Assembly (NCBI GenBank): GCA_019914945.1
Contig: CM034100.1
Coordinates: 4,105,209-4,169,208 of the forward strand
Length of the DNA: 64,000 bases
Source of the DNA: Typha latifolia
Taxonomy: Eukaryota; Streptophyta; Magnoliopsida; Poales; Typhaceae
Direction: 5' to 3'
Below the pieces are notes generated by a model that did not search any database, was not told where the DNA came from, and was given only the letters and a program-made list of their open reading frames with translations. A program made the position numbers and the translations under genes. Below are positions 21,801-33,600 of this stretch, one piece after another. The stretch's first letter is position 1. Every line of letters starts with the position of its first letter.

Positions 21801-23978
21801 ATATTACTTACATAAACGAGAATACAGAGTAGATATTACTTACATAACCGAGAATATATCCCTTTTCCAGGTCCCCCAGCAGAAAATGAGCCACCACCTC
21901 CCATAAGCATCTGGATGACATGGCACCAGTCTGGTTCATATTCTTCAAGAATCATCAACATAATAGTTACAGAATCAAAATTATGCCTAACTTAAAGAAA
22001 TCATAAACTGCTTCTCTTCTCTTGAACCTGAAGTACTGTCAGCGTCACAGCATCCTTTTCTTTATGCCAGCCACCAGGAACTTCAAATGCAATTGCAATA
22101 TGTGTTTTCTGTTAACCCCATAATTACCAGTAGGAAACGACATTAATGATCAGAAGAATGCAATAGAATTTGTCAGACAAAATAGACTCCGTGCTTTTGG
22201 TACACACCGATGAATCAGCTTGGCATCTATAGTCACCGCCAACATACACAGATTTTGGCTCCTCTGGTTGTGCCACCTTGGGGAGGTCAGATAGAAGTGG
22301 TTCAGCAATAGATAATAATTTGTCATGCTCCACACCTGATGCTGCAAGGACAATCCTGGAAGCAGTATAGTTCTCCTGAAATTATTCCAATTTATACACA
22401 TAATGGAGCAGTAAACTGAGAATAGATAACATAATGTACTATGAGTCGGGTACTTCATCTTACAGCAACAAATTCCTCCAAGATGTTGCTGTTTAACTTG
22501 TTGATTGCAGATTCTGGTGCCATCAAAGGATTTGCCAGTGCACCAGAATAACCAGCAGAATGAATAGCCTCTAAAAGCAAACCTTGTGGATTGCTAGAAA
22601 CTTCTGCTAACTCCGCCTTCACTTTCTTCAGCTGCAAAAGAGAAGTTGATATAGCACCAAATCTGGCTAAAATGCAACTAATTGATTATGGTAAGATGAT
22701 AACCTGTTCATTCACCTCCCAATCAAGGAAAGCAGCATTTCTCACAGAATCAATAAGCACTTCAACCATTTCGGGCATGTAAGTCTTGAGAGCACCATAA
22801 GTGTAACTCATCTGCTCACGGGAAGCTGACGCTTTAACACTTCCTCCAATGGCTTCTATTTCACGAACAATGCGCAAGTGGCTTCTATTCGTTGTCGTTT
22901 TGAAGGCCATTCGCTCCAGCAGGTGTGCGGCACCTGTTGTCGTAGGCGTTTCATTTACAGAACCACAACCAACATACAATCCTATTGAAGCAGTGGGGCT
23001 CTGATCAATCAAATCCAAGAAAGTTAACACTGTCTACTGGGAATATAACAATATGCGGGTTATATGGCAATTGAGAACATGTCAAAGGAATACATACTGC
23101 AGATGTTTCAGAGGCAATTTTCACGCCATTCGGAAGTGTTGTGATTTTTGTCTTGCTGGGCTCTACATAATCAGGTAGATGAGGAGGAATTGTAACTCCT
23201 GGAAGTGGAAAATCTAGAGGTGGAAGATGACTGGACCTTCCACCAGTAAGCCAGCTAAAGAAGCCGCCCAACGACCTTTTTGCAACACTTGTGCTGGCAA
23301 ATCTCACCGTGGCCTCCAGATTTTGGGCACAAACATCATGTTGCTACAAAAATGACACAATACGAGAATTTCAAATGTCAATTCCATCACCAAATAATGC
23401 AAAAATCAAGGGTTACTTCAACGACGATTTTCTCAAATATAGTTTCTGTTACTAGGAAGCATATCTATATATATAGTGCATATGACTAAATATCTATACA
23501 TACATAAAATGTTAACATAGATCAAATTAGAAAGAAAAAATTCTGCAGTCCCAGTAGAAACTTGAGACTTGCACATCCCTAATATTGAGAACATTCCATC
23601 AAAATTCATTACACCAATAGTAATTAGCTGCCTCGAGATCGAAAAAAAGAAAGTTTTAAAAATTAATTATAAAAAAAGAACATAGAGTATAGCATCTTTT
23701 TTCGTTAATCCAAATTTTAATCAACATACTAAAACTTTATAAGTTCCAAATAACAACAACCATTAGATCTACGAAAATTACGTAATCGGGCCACAAATTC
23801 GCACTATAAATTGTCAAGTGAATGTAAACCATATCAGAATTGATCAAATCCTAACATAAATAACTGGAAATCGAGGCTCAAAGACTCATGAGATATATGA
23901 GTAAGTTAGATGAGGGTTATGGCTTGTGAAAGATCAAACCTTGAGAGCCCTAAGGTGGGAAACTGCAACCTTGTACAT
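18832..23978 (-). CDS. MPPA: Mitochondrial processing peptidase subunit alpha
   Basis: Recognises presequences of imported mitochondrial proteins; in plants MPP is built into the cytochrome bc1 complex as a core subunit. Thirteen exons: 23978-23940, 23343-23098, 23000-22704, 22631-22464, 22375-22208, 22108-22028, 21910-21844, 21516-21419, 21175-21103, 21011-20941, 20861-20812, 19085-18973, 18884-18832, giving 507 residues, the usual length. The M16 N-terminal domain begins near residue 65 ([13 protein letters not shown]). Where the beta subunit has the zinc motif HxxEH, this has HLLER (His121, Glu124), as expected for a non-catalytic alpha subunit. The glycine-rich substrate-binding loop is at about residues 334-356 ([17 protein letters not shown]). 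The end reads [17 protein letters not shown]. Oddities: intron 9 begins GA, not GT; the exon 7 donor is tandemly duplicated; intron 11 carries a LINE relic. Confidence 0.93.
19560..20290 (-). mobile_element. LINE reverse-transcriptase relic in MPP intron 11
   Basis: On the minus strand about 20245-20100 reads [15 protein letters not shown]. This resembles the catalytic YADD box of plant LINE reverse transcriptases (last D changed to Y). It is followed after a stop by [11 protein letters not shown], the typical K-T-E-Y-M/I-x-C block of the same family. Further downstream the frame is broken repeatedly. The relic has the same orientation as the host gene. The outer limits given are approximate; no poly-A tail or target-site duplication could be fixed. 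Confidence 0.55.
21792..21855 (-). repeat. 32-bp tandem duplication over MPP exon 7 donor
   Basis: Copies 21792-21823 and 21824-21855 differ at a single base (21816 versus 21848). The right-hand copy contains the last 12 bases of exon 7 and its GTAAGT donor. The left-hand copy repeats them inside the intron. Confidence 0.95.
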
Positions 23979-25057
23979 GATGAGAGGAGGAGGTCTATAG
24001 ATTGGACACTCCGATAAGATTCGACTTATTCCCCGATAAGGAGAGGAATAGATGATATAATCGCCAGAGAAGACGGAGAAATGTGGATTACTAGTGATAA
24101 CAGCATATGCTCTGTTCCTCTACAATTGGAGACGACTGCGGACCCGGGCGTGTCCGGTGGACGCCGTGACAGGATTTTTTAAGGCTTAATGTTAAAAATA
24201 TCACATTTATCCTGAATTTTAATAAGATAATTATATTTTAAGTGTTTAATTGCTCAAAGGTGCGAAAGAAAACTACTCACATTTAAGATTTTTTTTATTT
24301 TTAATATTTAGTTATAAAAATAAACTAAATTCATTTTTATTTTATTTTTTTAAGAGAAAAATAGAGATACTATATTAAACTACATTTTCTACCGATCAAA
24401 TACATGTGTAAATTAGCAAATTTTCCTTCTGCTTTTATTAAAGGGCTATTTGGATAAAATATGCTAAGGTAATGAGATCGTACTTCATGCGATTACTACG
24501 AACTTTTTTATATAAAAACATGGGGTTAAAGATAAGTGAATTTTGTTCAATTTGATAATAAGTTTTTAGGATAAAAAAAATAGAAAACATTTTAATGTAA
24601 ATCTATTTTTATCGAGGAGTAAAATGTATTAAACTATTTTAATAAACAAAGTTATTTTAACATATTGTAAATAAATCTTTTGTTAATCTAAGTTCAATTT
24701 AACTGTAATTAGTTAGATTTAACTAATTTTTGAAAGTACAATAAAGTCAGTGGTAAATATAATAATTTAAAGAATACAGTGGTTATTATAATATTTTGAA
24801 AGTTTTTCTCCCTAATTATCTAGAAATTCTCTAATAAATATTGTGGTAAAAATAAAAAAAGAATAGCCCATTTAGATTGGGCCCAGGCCTGACCATTACG
24901 GCCCAACTTGCGCCCGACCTATCCGTTGGTCTAAATTGCTCTTCGACCCTAACGAGTAACGAGCCCTAAATCTCCTCTTTCCTAATTTATTCCACCTCCA
25001 CTTCCTACTCTTTCCCGCCCCAATACCATTCATCTCCTCCATCTCGATCGAGCGTCC
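23979..25057. promoter_or_regulatory. Shared head-to-head promoter interval
   Basis: The start codons of MPP alpha (minus) and KAE1 (plus) are 1,079 bp apart. Both promoters and 5' UTRs must lie here. Each end is moderately GC-rich and the centre (about 24180-24860) is very AT-rich. I see no single obvious TATA box that I would defend for either gene. Confidence 0.55.
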
Positions 25058-27650
25058 ATGGCGGCGGCGGCGGCGGCGGCGAAGAAGGACAAGCTCGTGG
25101 CCATCGGCTTCGAGGGCTCGGCGAACAAACTCGGCATCGGAATTGTAACCCTCGACGGCTCCATTCTGTCCAACCCTCGACACACCTACATCACCCCTCC
25201 CGGACACGGCTTCCTCCCCCGAGAGACCGCCCAGCACCATCTCCACCACCTCATCCCCATCCTTCTCTCCTCCCTCGCCGAGGCCAACCTCTCCGTTGGC
25301 GACATCGACTGCCTCTGCTACACTAAGGGCCCCGGCATGGGGGCCCCTCTCCAGGTCCTCTTTATTCTTCTTTTTTTCAGCATTATCGTAAGTACAACGG
25401 TGTTTATGACTAAACATTGTATCTTTTCCTTATTCATCACCAAAAGTTGAAATTTTATTATTTATTTTTTAACGAAAAATTTGGGTCTTTTCTTTATCTA
25501 TCACTTAGAATTGGAACTTTTCTTTATTATTATTATCAACTGGGATTTCTTTATTTATCACTAAAAATTTGTACTTTGATGTACTTACCACAATAAATTG
25601 GTATTTTTATTTATGAACTGAGTTGGTTATTGTAACGTCGAGCAGGTCTCAGCCATCGCCGTTCGAGTCCTCTCCCAGTTATGGAATAAGCCCATTGTTG
25701 CTGTAAACCATTGTGTTGCACATATTGAGATGGGTCGAGTCGTGACTGGGGCCGAAGACCCTGTGGTTTTATATGTGAGTGGAGGGAATACCCAGGTCAT
25801 TGCTTATAGTGAGGGGAGATATAGGATTTTTGGTGAGACGATTGATATTGCTGTGGGAAATTGTCTTGATAGGTTTGCCAGGGTTCTTGAATTATCGAAC
25901 GATCCTAGCCCGGGATATAATATTGAGCAGGTTTGCTAATTATCCATTTACTTTTACTTCTTCCCTGTTTGTTATTATCATACTATTTAATTACAGTCTG
26001 AAACTTTTCTTTGTTTGTCACTAAAGATGGAATTTTCTTCATTTATTGCCTGGTTTATTTCTTATTAGCTATTACTTGGAGAAAAAGTGGATTTTTCGAG
26101 TTGTCAACTATCTGTATTAACTTTGGTGATCATGCAGAGAAAAGGGTGTAGCTTTTTAGAGATATTAAAATGTACTCTTATGATTTGATAAGATCTTCAT
26201 AAGCAAACATAATGTGTGCATTTTATTTTGAAACAAATAGTTTGTCATCCTCCATCTCATTATTTATCATAATTGGCTTACTTTCTTTATCACTTTATAA
26301 ATGTTGTATACTTGGAAATTTTAAGTAGTTTACTCTTGTCATACATGCCCATGGCCGAGCGCCTAGCCCTTAAGAAATGGGGTGGCGTGGTATTCCACGG
26401 GAGAGGTTCACATAGTGGCACACTGTAAAGGTGTGATGGGCAAACATTGAACTCTGGCTTCCCTTGGCCGCTTTGCTGGCATGAGTTGTAGTGAGAGCGA
26501 GGGGTTTGGCAGACATCTGTTCTTTTTCACTCTATTTCTAGTATAGTGACATTGTTTAGACTTAAGTTCATCAACAAATTTATCCCTGAAACTGTAACAT
26601 TTTTAGTAATTGTTCAACCTCGTGATCGGTTTTCTTTAGTTTCTCATGGTTAAATTATAATATTAATTTTCAATTCAGTTGATCATATATCATCCATTTC
26701 TTGCTTATTTTTAAATCTTCAGTATAAGAGCAAATATTGTGAATTCTTTATGTCGTTGAAGTTTGTGGAGCCTGGAGCCATTCTCGTTGGAAATTATGCA
26801 TGTCAAAACAATTGAGTGGGGAGGGAAGAACCTGTTGTATGATTCTGATTATATGCAGTTAACATATTTTCAGATCCTTTACTGTTTCACATCTTGTTGT
26901 TGCATCAGTACATCTGTGCCTGCCAGATGAACTAAATCTTTGTTTCGTTGTTATACATATGAACTTACTGATAGTGTTGTATACCATTCAGCTTGCAAAG
27001 AAAGGAGAAAAGTTTATAGATCTTCCCTATGTCGTCAAGGGCATGGATGTTTCATTTAGTGGAATATTGAGCTATATTGAAGCTACTGCAGCTGAGAAGC
27101 TTAAGAATAACGAATGCACCCCAGCGGACCTATGTTACTCCTTGCAGGTTTTTTTGCCTTAGTTGTTTTTCTACCTTTAAGGTACACATGCTGATTTAGT
27201 AATAGTACTGAGATGGATGATATGATGTTTTCTTCAATCATGCTCCAGGAAACAGTGTTTGCTATGCTTGTTGAAATAACCGAACGTGCCATGGCACATT
27301 GTGATACGAAAGATATTCTCATTGTTGGTGGTGTTGGTTGCAATGAGCGATTGCAAGAGATGATGAGGATAATGTGCTCAGAGAGGGGAGGTAGGTTGTT
27401 TGCAACTGATGATAGATATTGTATCGACAATGGGGCTATGATAGCATATACTGGTCTCCTTGCTTTTGCTCATGGTGTGACCACTCCAATGGAAGAATCA
27501 ACATTTACCCAAAGATTTCGAACTGACGAAGTTCACGCAATTTGGAGGGAGAAAGAGATGCCAACATCAACCGACACTCATGGCAGTTCAACTGCTGAAG
27601 TATCAATTAGTGATGTCTCAACATTCATTCCGTTGGAAGTAGACTCTTGA
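25058..27650 (+). CDS. KAE1: KAE1/OSGEP, tRNA t6A37 threonylcarbamoyltransferase
   Basis: Catalytic subunit of the KEOPS/EKC complex, which transfers the threonylcarbamoyl group onto A37 of ANN-decoding tRNAs in cytosol and nucleus. Exons: 25058-25354, 25646-25930, 26992-27147, 27249-27650, giving 379 residues. The ASKHA ATPase-like fold starts at about residue 11 ([17 protein letters not shown]). Metal-binding histidines are His121 and His125 in [11 protein letters not shown]. The nucleotide-binding segments are YVSGGNTQV (about 142-150) and GGVGCNERL (about 273-281). The third metal ligand is Asp306 in [12 protein letters not shown]. The eukaryotic core ends at [13 protein letters not shown]. 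After it comes a 30-residue serine/threonine-rich tail, longer than in human or yeast. The start sits in a GCG repeat encoding eight alanines. The organellar paralogue (GCP1/OSGEPL1) is excluded by the short N-terminus and KAE1-type motifs. Confidence 0.95.
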
Positions 27651-28249
27651 TATATGCTTCGTTCTCCTCACTAATATTTATTCTCATTTTCATCTGTTTG
27701 ATTGTGGCAAAATCTGGGCTTTTAAGCTCATAATACAGGAAAAGAATAATTTCTCAAATTTGTATTCTAAGTGTGAAACCTTTCAAAAATTGAGTACTTA
27801 TGTGAAAGACAAAAGTTTTATATAATTTAGTTGATTTACTCCCTCTTTTATGGCACACAGAAGACAAAATGACTACACACTACCAGGGTGTACATGCAAA
27901 ACTAGCCCAAGTCTTTTTTTTTTCAAGCCCAGGTGCATCTATTCCTACACAACCCGGCAAAAAATCTTTAGTTTATGTTTTATTGTTATTACATAGATTA
28001 TGAATTCGTAGATTAATTATCTTTTTGAAGAAACGAACCACAGTAGATCAAATTATGACTATAACGAGTCTGACACAAGTGCACATAGGTCACCTTCTCT
28101 CCACCACTTACAGCAGGTGATACGACTTCGCCATTGGGATCAAGTGGTGGTGGGCGTAATCTTTGGTTTACCTCGTTGAAGCCTACTTGGCCTCTCCATG
28201 AAAATTACAGATGAGCCAACTCAGACGTCTCTCTTCCTTCTTCTTACAC

Positions 28250-28250
28250 C

Positions 28251-28292
<42 letters not shown>

Positions 28293-28300
28293 TCACACAC
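28250..28300 (+). repeat. (CT)n(CA)n compound microsatellite
   Basis: About 11 CT units followed by about 14 CA units with one interruption. Confidence 0.92.
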
Positions 28301-29987
28301 AGCAAACCTTTCCTCAAACCATCCTACAGTGTTCACCAAATAAAGTAAAGGACGAATGACTCCTCCCACCTGATATGAAACTCATAAACGTTTCAGTCCC
28401 ATCCACTAATCAAATACTTTGGCATCTCCCAACTTTCTTTGTTGGCTTGTAATAACTTGGGAGAAATATTTTGCATCAATTTGCTACGGAATCTACTGCA
28501 GCCTGAATTAAAAAAAGTTCAGCAGTCAGGGCTGCAGCCTGCAGGCGATCTGCTATGTAGAGTTGACTAATTAAATGGCTTTGATATTAACATTCCTCCA
28601 GAAAAGTCTAGGTTGCTAAGAAATAGTAGATATATCATCCAAATGCAGTCTTTCTCCATTTTTAGGAGTGAGAATAAATTCTCTCTCTCTCTCTCTGTCT
28701 CAAAGAGGGAGAGGTTGATCCTCTCGATCAATGGAGTGTGATAGCTGAGGTGGCCAAATATAGATAAACCTAACCTTATCAACCTCTCCTCCCTTCACTG
28801 TCGTACCTAAAGAGACAAAAAAAAAGAACAAGTTAAACTTGACTTACTTGTTAACCCTTATCTCTCTCCTTCTCCCTTCAACAACTAGAAAAAAAAAAGA
28901 GAAGAATTATGATTCTCTTACTTGGTTTGTCCCTATTTTAATTTATTCTGCGTACTTTAAATTTAAGCATTCAAACTCTCTATAAAACATTGACTTTTAT
29001 ATTTTATCTTCTCAACTGAAACACTTGGATGGACCCAAAACATAAATTTAATTTAAATAAATAAAATTTTATATTTTTAAATAAAGATGTGCATAGTAGA
29101 ATTTGAATTCATAACTTTTAATTGTGATATCATATTAATTCATCAACTATTCTAAAAAGTTAAGTTTTTAAAATAGTTAGTGAGTTAATAATTCAGACTA
29201 AATTGTAACTACTAATCAACTGTTAGCTGGAACATAAAAAGACTTTACTCATAAATAAATATAGTATAATTTAAAGATGATAAGAGTAGTTTCATCATTT
29301 TGTAATATCCATGACGAAAAATATTCAGGCTAATACTTTTAGGCGAAATATCTAATAATTGTAATTTAATTTGGATTCTATAAAAAAAATGAGTTAAGAG
29401 CTTAAATCATTGGGGAATAAACTATAATTTGCCCCCAAAATATATTATCACCTACAACCGTTAACTACACAAATTTCTTGCAATCTTCCTATATGGTTCA
29501 AAGTTTTTGTTTCGATTTATTCTGATTCAAATCCAATAGGAAAAAAAAGAAAAATTTCGGTGGAAGGAGATCTAATTTAAAAAATATATAATCCAAGTTC
29601 GAAATTCCTATCAATAGTTAAAGCTTGAGACAATCTGCACCAAGTTCCCCATGCATGCATCCTTTTCTAGAGACCATACATATAAATACACATACGCATA
29701 CAAATACACACATAGGTGTGTTATTCCATTTTAAAGAGTACTTACGATCGAGTATCAATTGGCAATCCAAGTAGCAAGAGCATATTATAATATATGGTCC
29801 TGCTTGTAGTTGAAGTTTGCTCGGGCATGTGGGTATTCTATATATTTGGGTTTAGTTTATTTGATGTCCATCATGTGTGATCTGCTCTCATTTGCCTTGG
29901 TTTTGAAGCAATCTATACATCCTCCTTCCTCATGCCAAAAAGGATCATCATTTCAGCACACCCCCCAACCCCATGTGAGCTCTTCTT

Positions 29988-29990
<3 letters not shown>

Positions 29991-30023
<33 letters not shown>
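29991..30023 (+). repeat. (CT)n microsatellite
   Basis: About 15 CT units about 660 bp before the NAC start codon. Confidence 0.92.
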
Positions 30024-30025
<2 letters not shown>

Positions 30026-30120
30026 ATTTATATTTTTTTAGAGTAATTCCATTTTACTACATGCAAGAAGAATTTAAGTATAAGTTGTGGGTCATCAGCT
30101 AGAGGTGTAGATTCCACACA

Positions 30121-30131
30121 ACACACACTTG

Positions 30132-30163
<32 letters not shown>

Positions 30164-30164
30164 G
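30121..30164 (+). repeat. (CA)n(TA)n microsatellite
   Basis: CA run with one interruption running directly into TA units. Confidence 0.9.
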
Positions 30165-30481
30165 ATGTACTGAGTTTTATTAATGTCTTGTGATCAGTTT
30201 TGGCTCTTTGGGTGTGTGCAGTAACAGCTGTGGAGGCCGTTTCTTTGCTTTTGCTTTACTAACCCCAACCCTAAATACACTCAAAGGTAGCGAGACTTCA
30301 TCCCTCTTTCTCTCTCTAACCTCCTTGATGGACACATCTCAATCTAGTGTAGGTTTAAAGGTGTTTCGTGTGTGTTTTATGGACCTTTTCCTTTTCCTCA
30401 TGGGCTTCGGTTAAAGTAGATATGGAATTCTGGTCTCTTCTTTGAAATGGCTGGAAGATGTTTTAATTTTTATAGCTCAAC

Positions 30482-30482
<1 letters not shown>

Positions 30483-30519
<37 letters not shown>
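30483..30519 (+). repeat. (CT)n microsatellite in probable NAC leader
   Basis: About 18 CT units 160 bp before the NAC start codon, so probably in the 5' UTR or core promoter, where CT tracts are common in plants. Confidence 0.92.
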
Positions 30520-30523
<4 letters not shown>

Positions 30524-30667
30524 CTTCCATCTGGGTCTCTCTTAATGTAGGATTTTAAGCAGAAGTATATATATGTTCTTTTTCTTTGCTTCATGTCTTC
30601 CCATAGTGCACCAAGATTGGTAATCGAGATTGCATGGTTTCAGAGATATGAAGGTTGTTGAAAGCCC

Positions 30668-30682
30668 ATGAAGCAGACATGA
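30668..30682 (+). promoter_or_regulatory. Four-codon upstream ORF overlapping NAC start
   Basis: ATG AAG CAG ACA TGA: the stop codon overlaps the start of the NAC reading frame (ATGA). Such an arrangement can reduce initiation at the main start or allow reinitiation. Whether the transcript includes it is not known from sequence. Confidence 0.5.
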
Positions 30683-33600
30683 ACAGGAGTCACATAGACG
30701 CAGTCAGCAGCAGTAACCTCATCGATGCGAAGCTCGAAGAACATCGGATGTGCGAATCCAAGCAGTGCCCAAGCTGTGGCCATGAACTCCACAGGAAACC
30801 AGTAAGGAAATAATTATGCATCATATGAGAGTTTTAATAATTATAAAGTATATATTTTGTAATTCTTTTTTTTTTTATAAGATGAGAGTTAAGATTGTAT
30901 ATTTCATGCTATGTACTGCATGCAGGACTGGGTTGGGCTACCTGCAGGAGTAAAGTTTGATCCCACTGACCAAGAATTGATAGAGCACCTTGAGGCTAAG
31001 GTTAGATCAGGAGATGACCAATCCAAATCCCACCCTCTGATAGATGAGTTCATACCCACAATTGAAGGAGAAGATGGCATCTGCTATACCCATCCAGAAA
31101 AATTACCAGGTAATCATAATTAGAACACACTACTTCCTCCTCTCTTTTTTCCTTTTTTATAAATTAAGGACTAAATTTGACTGAGTGGATGCATGTATAA
31201 TTCCATGCTCAATCATCTCACCTCAAGTTTAATTTACTTCTCTGTCCCTGTCTCTATCAGATGATATGTGTTCTTGAGAAGTTTCCAAATGAGATATATT
31301 TTTCCCACCTATCAAAGGGTTGGTTTAACCTATGAAGGTGGTTGCATCTGACAAGGAAAAAACTGAAGCTCTACTCCAATTGGTCACACCTAACTTTGCA
31401 TGCTAATTTCTATCTTTTTCCAATGCATTAATCTTTAATTATTCCAGGTGTGACAAGGGATGGGCTTAGTAAGCACTTCTTCCACAGGCCATCCAAGGCC
31501 TACACCACTGGCACAAGGAAGAGGAGGAAGATCCAAACAGAGTGTGATCTCCAGAGAGGAGAGACAAGGTGGCATAAGACAGGCAAGACAAGGCCTGTCA
31601 TGGTGAACGGCAAGCAGAAAGGGTGCAAAAAGATACTGGTTCTGTACACGAACTTTGGGAAGCACAGGAAGCCTGAGAAGACCAACTGGGTCATGCACCA
31701 ATACCATCTTGGAGAGCTGGAGGAGGAGAAGGAAGGGGAGCTGGTGGTCTCTAAGATATTTTATCAAACACAACCAAGGCAGTGCAATTTGTCAGATAGG
31801 AGTGCAGCAGCGGCGGCGGCGGCAGCAGCAGCAGCAGCAGTCGCAGTCGCAGTAGCAACTACTGTGGAGGGAGTGGAGAATAGGAGAGATAGTGGAAGTG
31901 GGAGTTGCTCTTCTAAAGAGGTGATAAGCCAAAGAGATGAGCTCTCTTCTGGGTACAGTGCTGCTATCGAGATGCAGCAGCACATGAAGGGTGATAGCTT
32001 CAGCTTTGCTCCGTTTAGGAAAAGCTTTGATGAGGTAAGTTTCTACGAACCCAGCTAGTCTTTTTGTCTGTTGGGGGGAGTATCAAATTTTGTAGATAAG
32101 ACCTTATATTCTTTTTATTTCTAGGATGGTCCTTCTATTCTCTTGTAATTTATTTGTGGTTAACACTGACTCCAAAGAAAATTAGGAAGGAAATTAATGG
32201 TGTTTCTGGTCTTATGTACAAAAACTTCCATGGAATATGAAATGGTGCATGGTGAAGTCGTATATATATATATATATCATTTACACGGGAGAGAAGTTCA
32301 ATGCATGAATATGAAATATGAACAGTACATAATCTACTAGTCAACTCCAGCCTCTTTCTTCAGAATGATCAAATCACTTTATTCAACTCCAAGGATTAAT
32401 TATCGACAAACTAAATAGATCCCCGGAACAACACGGAATGGATTGGATTGGATTGAGTTGAGACTGCCATGCATGCAGGTGGGCATAGGAGAGATGGCAT
32501 CCAAGGCAAGAGATGGTGGACATGAGGAGCATGATCAGCACTACCACAGGCCATCGCATCAGCATCACATGAACCAGGAGCACCAGCACCGGCCGGTGAA
32601 TCCGAATGCGGCGTTCCACATGAGCAGGCCGACGGACCCCATCTCCACCATAATCTCGCCTCCTCCCCTTCACCAGACATCGATGGTTCTCGACGACCCG
32701 TACCATGTGTCGGGTTTGCTTCTTCGAGCTGATAAGTTTCAGGTATATACTAGATTGTGCCGTAGCTAGATTTGGTTATTTTGCACACTATGAAAATATT
32801 AGATGTATTATTATTAGTCTCGTTCTCTAAAATCTTTGAGGTTTTGAAGGACATGGCGATAATGAGAACATATATATTGATTTAGGTCAATTTGTTTATT
32901 TTGGGGGGAAACTATACAAGGCCTTTCTTATTAATATGTCATTAAATATGTGAGCTTAGAACAATGCCTCAAATGATAATAATTCATTTCTCTTTTTTTT
33001 CTCGCTAAATAAAATAAGATCAATGATTGTTAGGTTATTAGCAGGACATGGTTTAGATTCTTTACTTTTTAATTTTTTTTCATTTGTTCTTAGTAACATT
33101 TGTATTTCCTAATTTCTTCTTTTTATGAAAAAAATTCGTGGAAGCAGCCGCAGCAACAACAACAACAGCAGCAGAAGCTTGACCATAGATCTAACTCTGG
33201 CTTGGAAGAGATGATAATGGGCTGCACTTCAGCAGGCGCAAAAGGAGTAAGTGTTGCTCCCTAAACCTAGAATGGATTTTCCCTCACTCTCTTCTGAAGA
33301 AAAAAGAAAGAAAAGATAGAGAGAACGATTCAAAATTCCTCATATTTTACCAAATTAATGCAACATAAGTAGCTTTGCACTTTCTTCCATATAGTGTGGC
33401 TTTTGGCTTGTCACAGTTACCTGACTCTACAACAAGCAATGCTACGACAGGAAAAGAAAAGTGACAGATAGAAGTCTTCTTTTCCTCGAGATAATTTCAC
33501 ATAGGGGGAGAGTCAAGAAGCAAAGTGGATAACTTCAATTAAAACCTAGCATTTACCTTCCTATGCAATTCCCTGCAACAAGTGTATCATAAGTAACTGT

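Larger units (their letters stand above)
27651..30678. other. Upstream region of the NAC gene
   Basis: No coding gene seen in 3 kb. It contains the 3' UTR of KAE1 at the left and promoter plus 5' leader of the NAC gene at the right. Pyrimidine-rich microsatellites are unusually dense from 28250 on, and the last 700 bp carry several CT runs that could lie in the transcribed leader. Confidence 0.5.

Noticed and set aside
24896..25417. 173-codon minus-strand open frame opposite KAE1 exon 1
   Set aside because: GC-rich antisense shadow of a coding exon; KAE1 on the plus strand explains the sequence fully.
31435..31773. Minus-strand frame opposite the NAC domain
   Set aside because: Antisense shadow of the highly conserved NAC exon 3.
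32383..32706. Minus-strand frames opposite NAC exon 4
   Set aside because: Antisense shadows of a histidine-rich coding exon.
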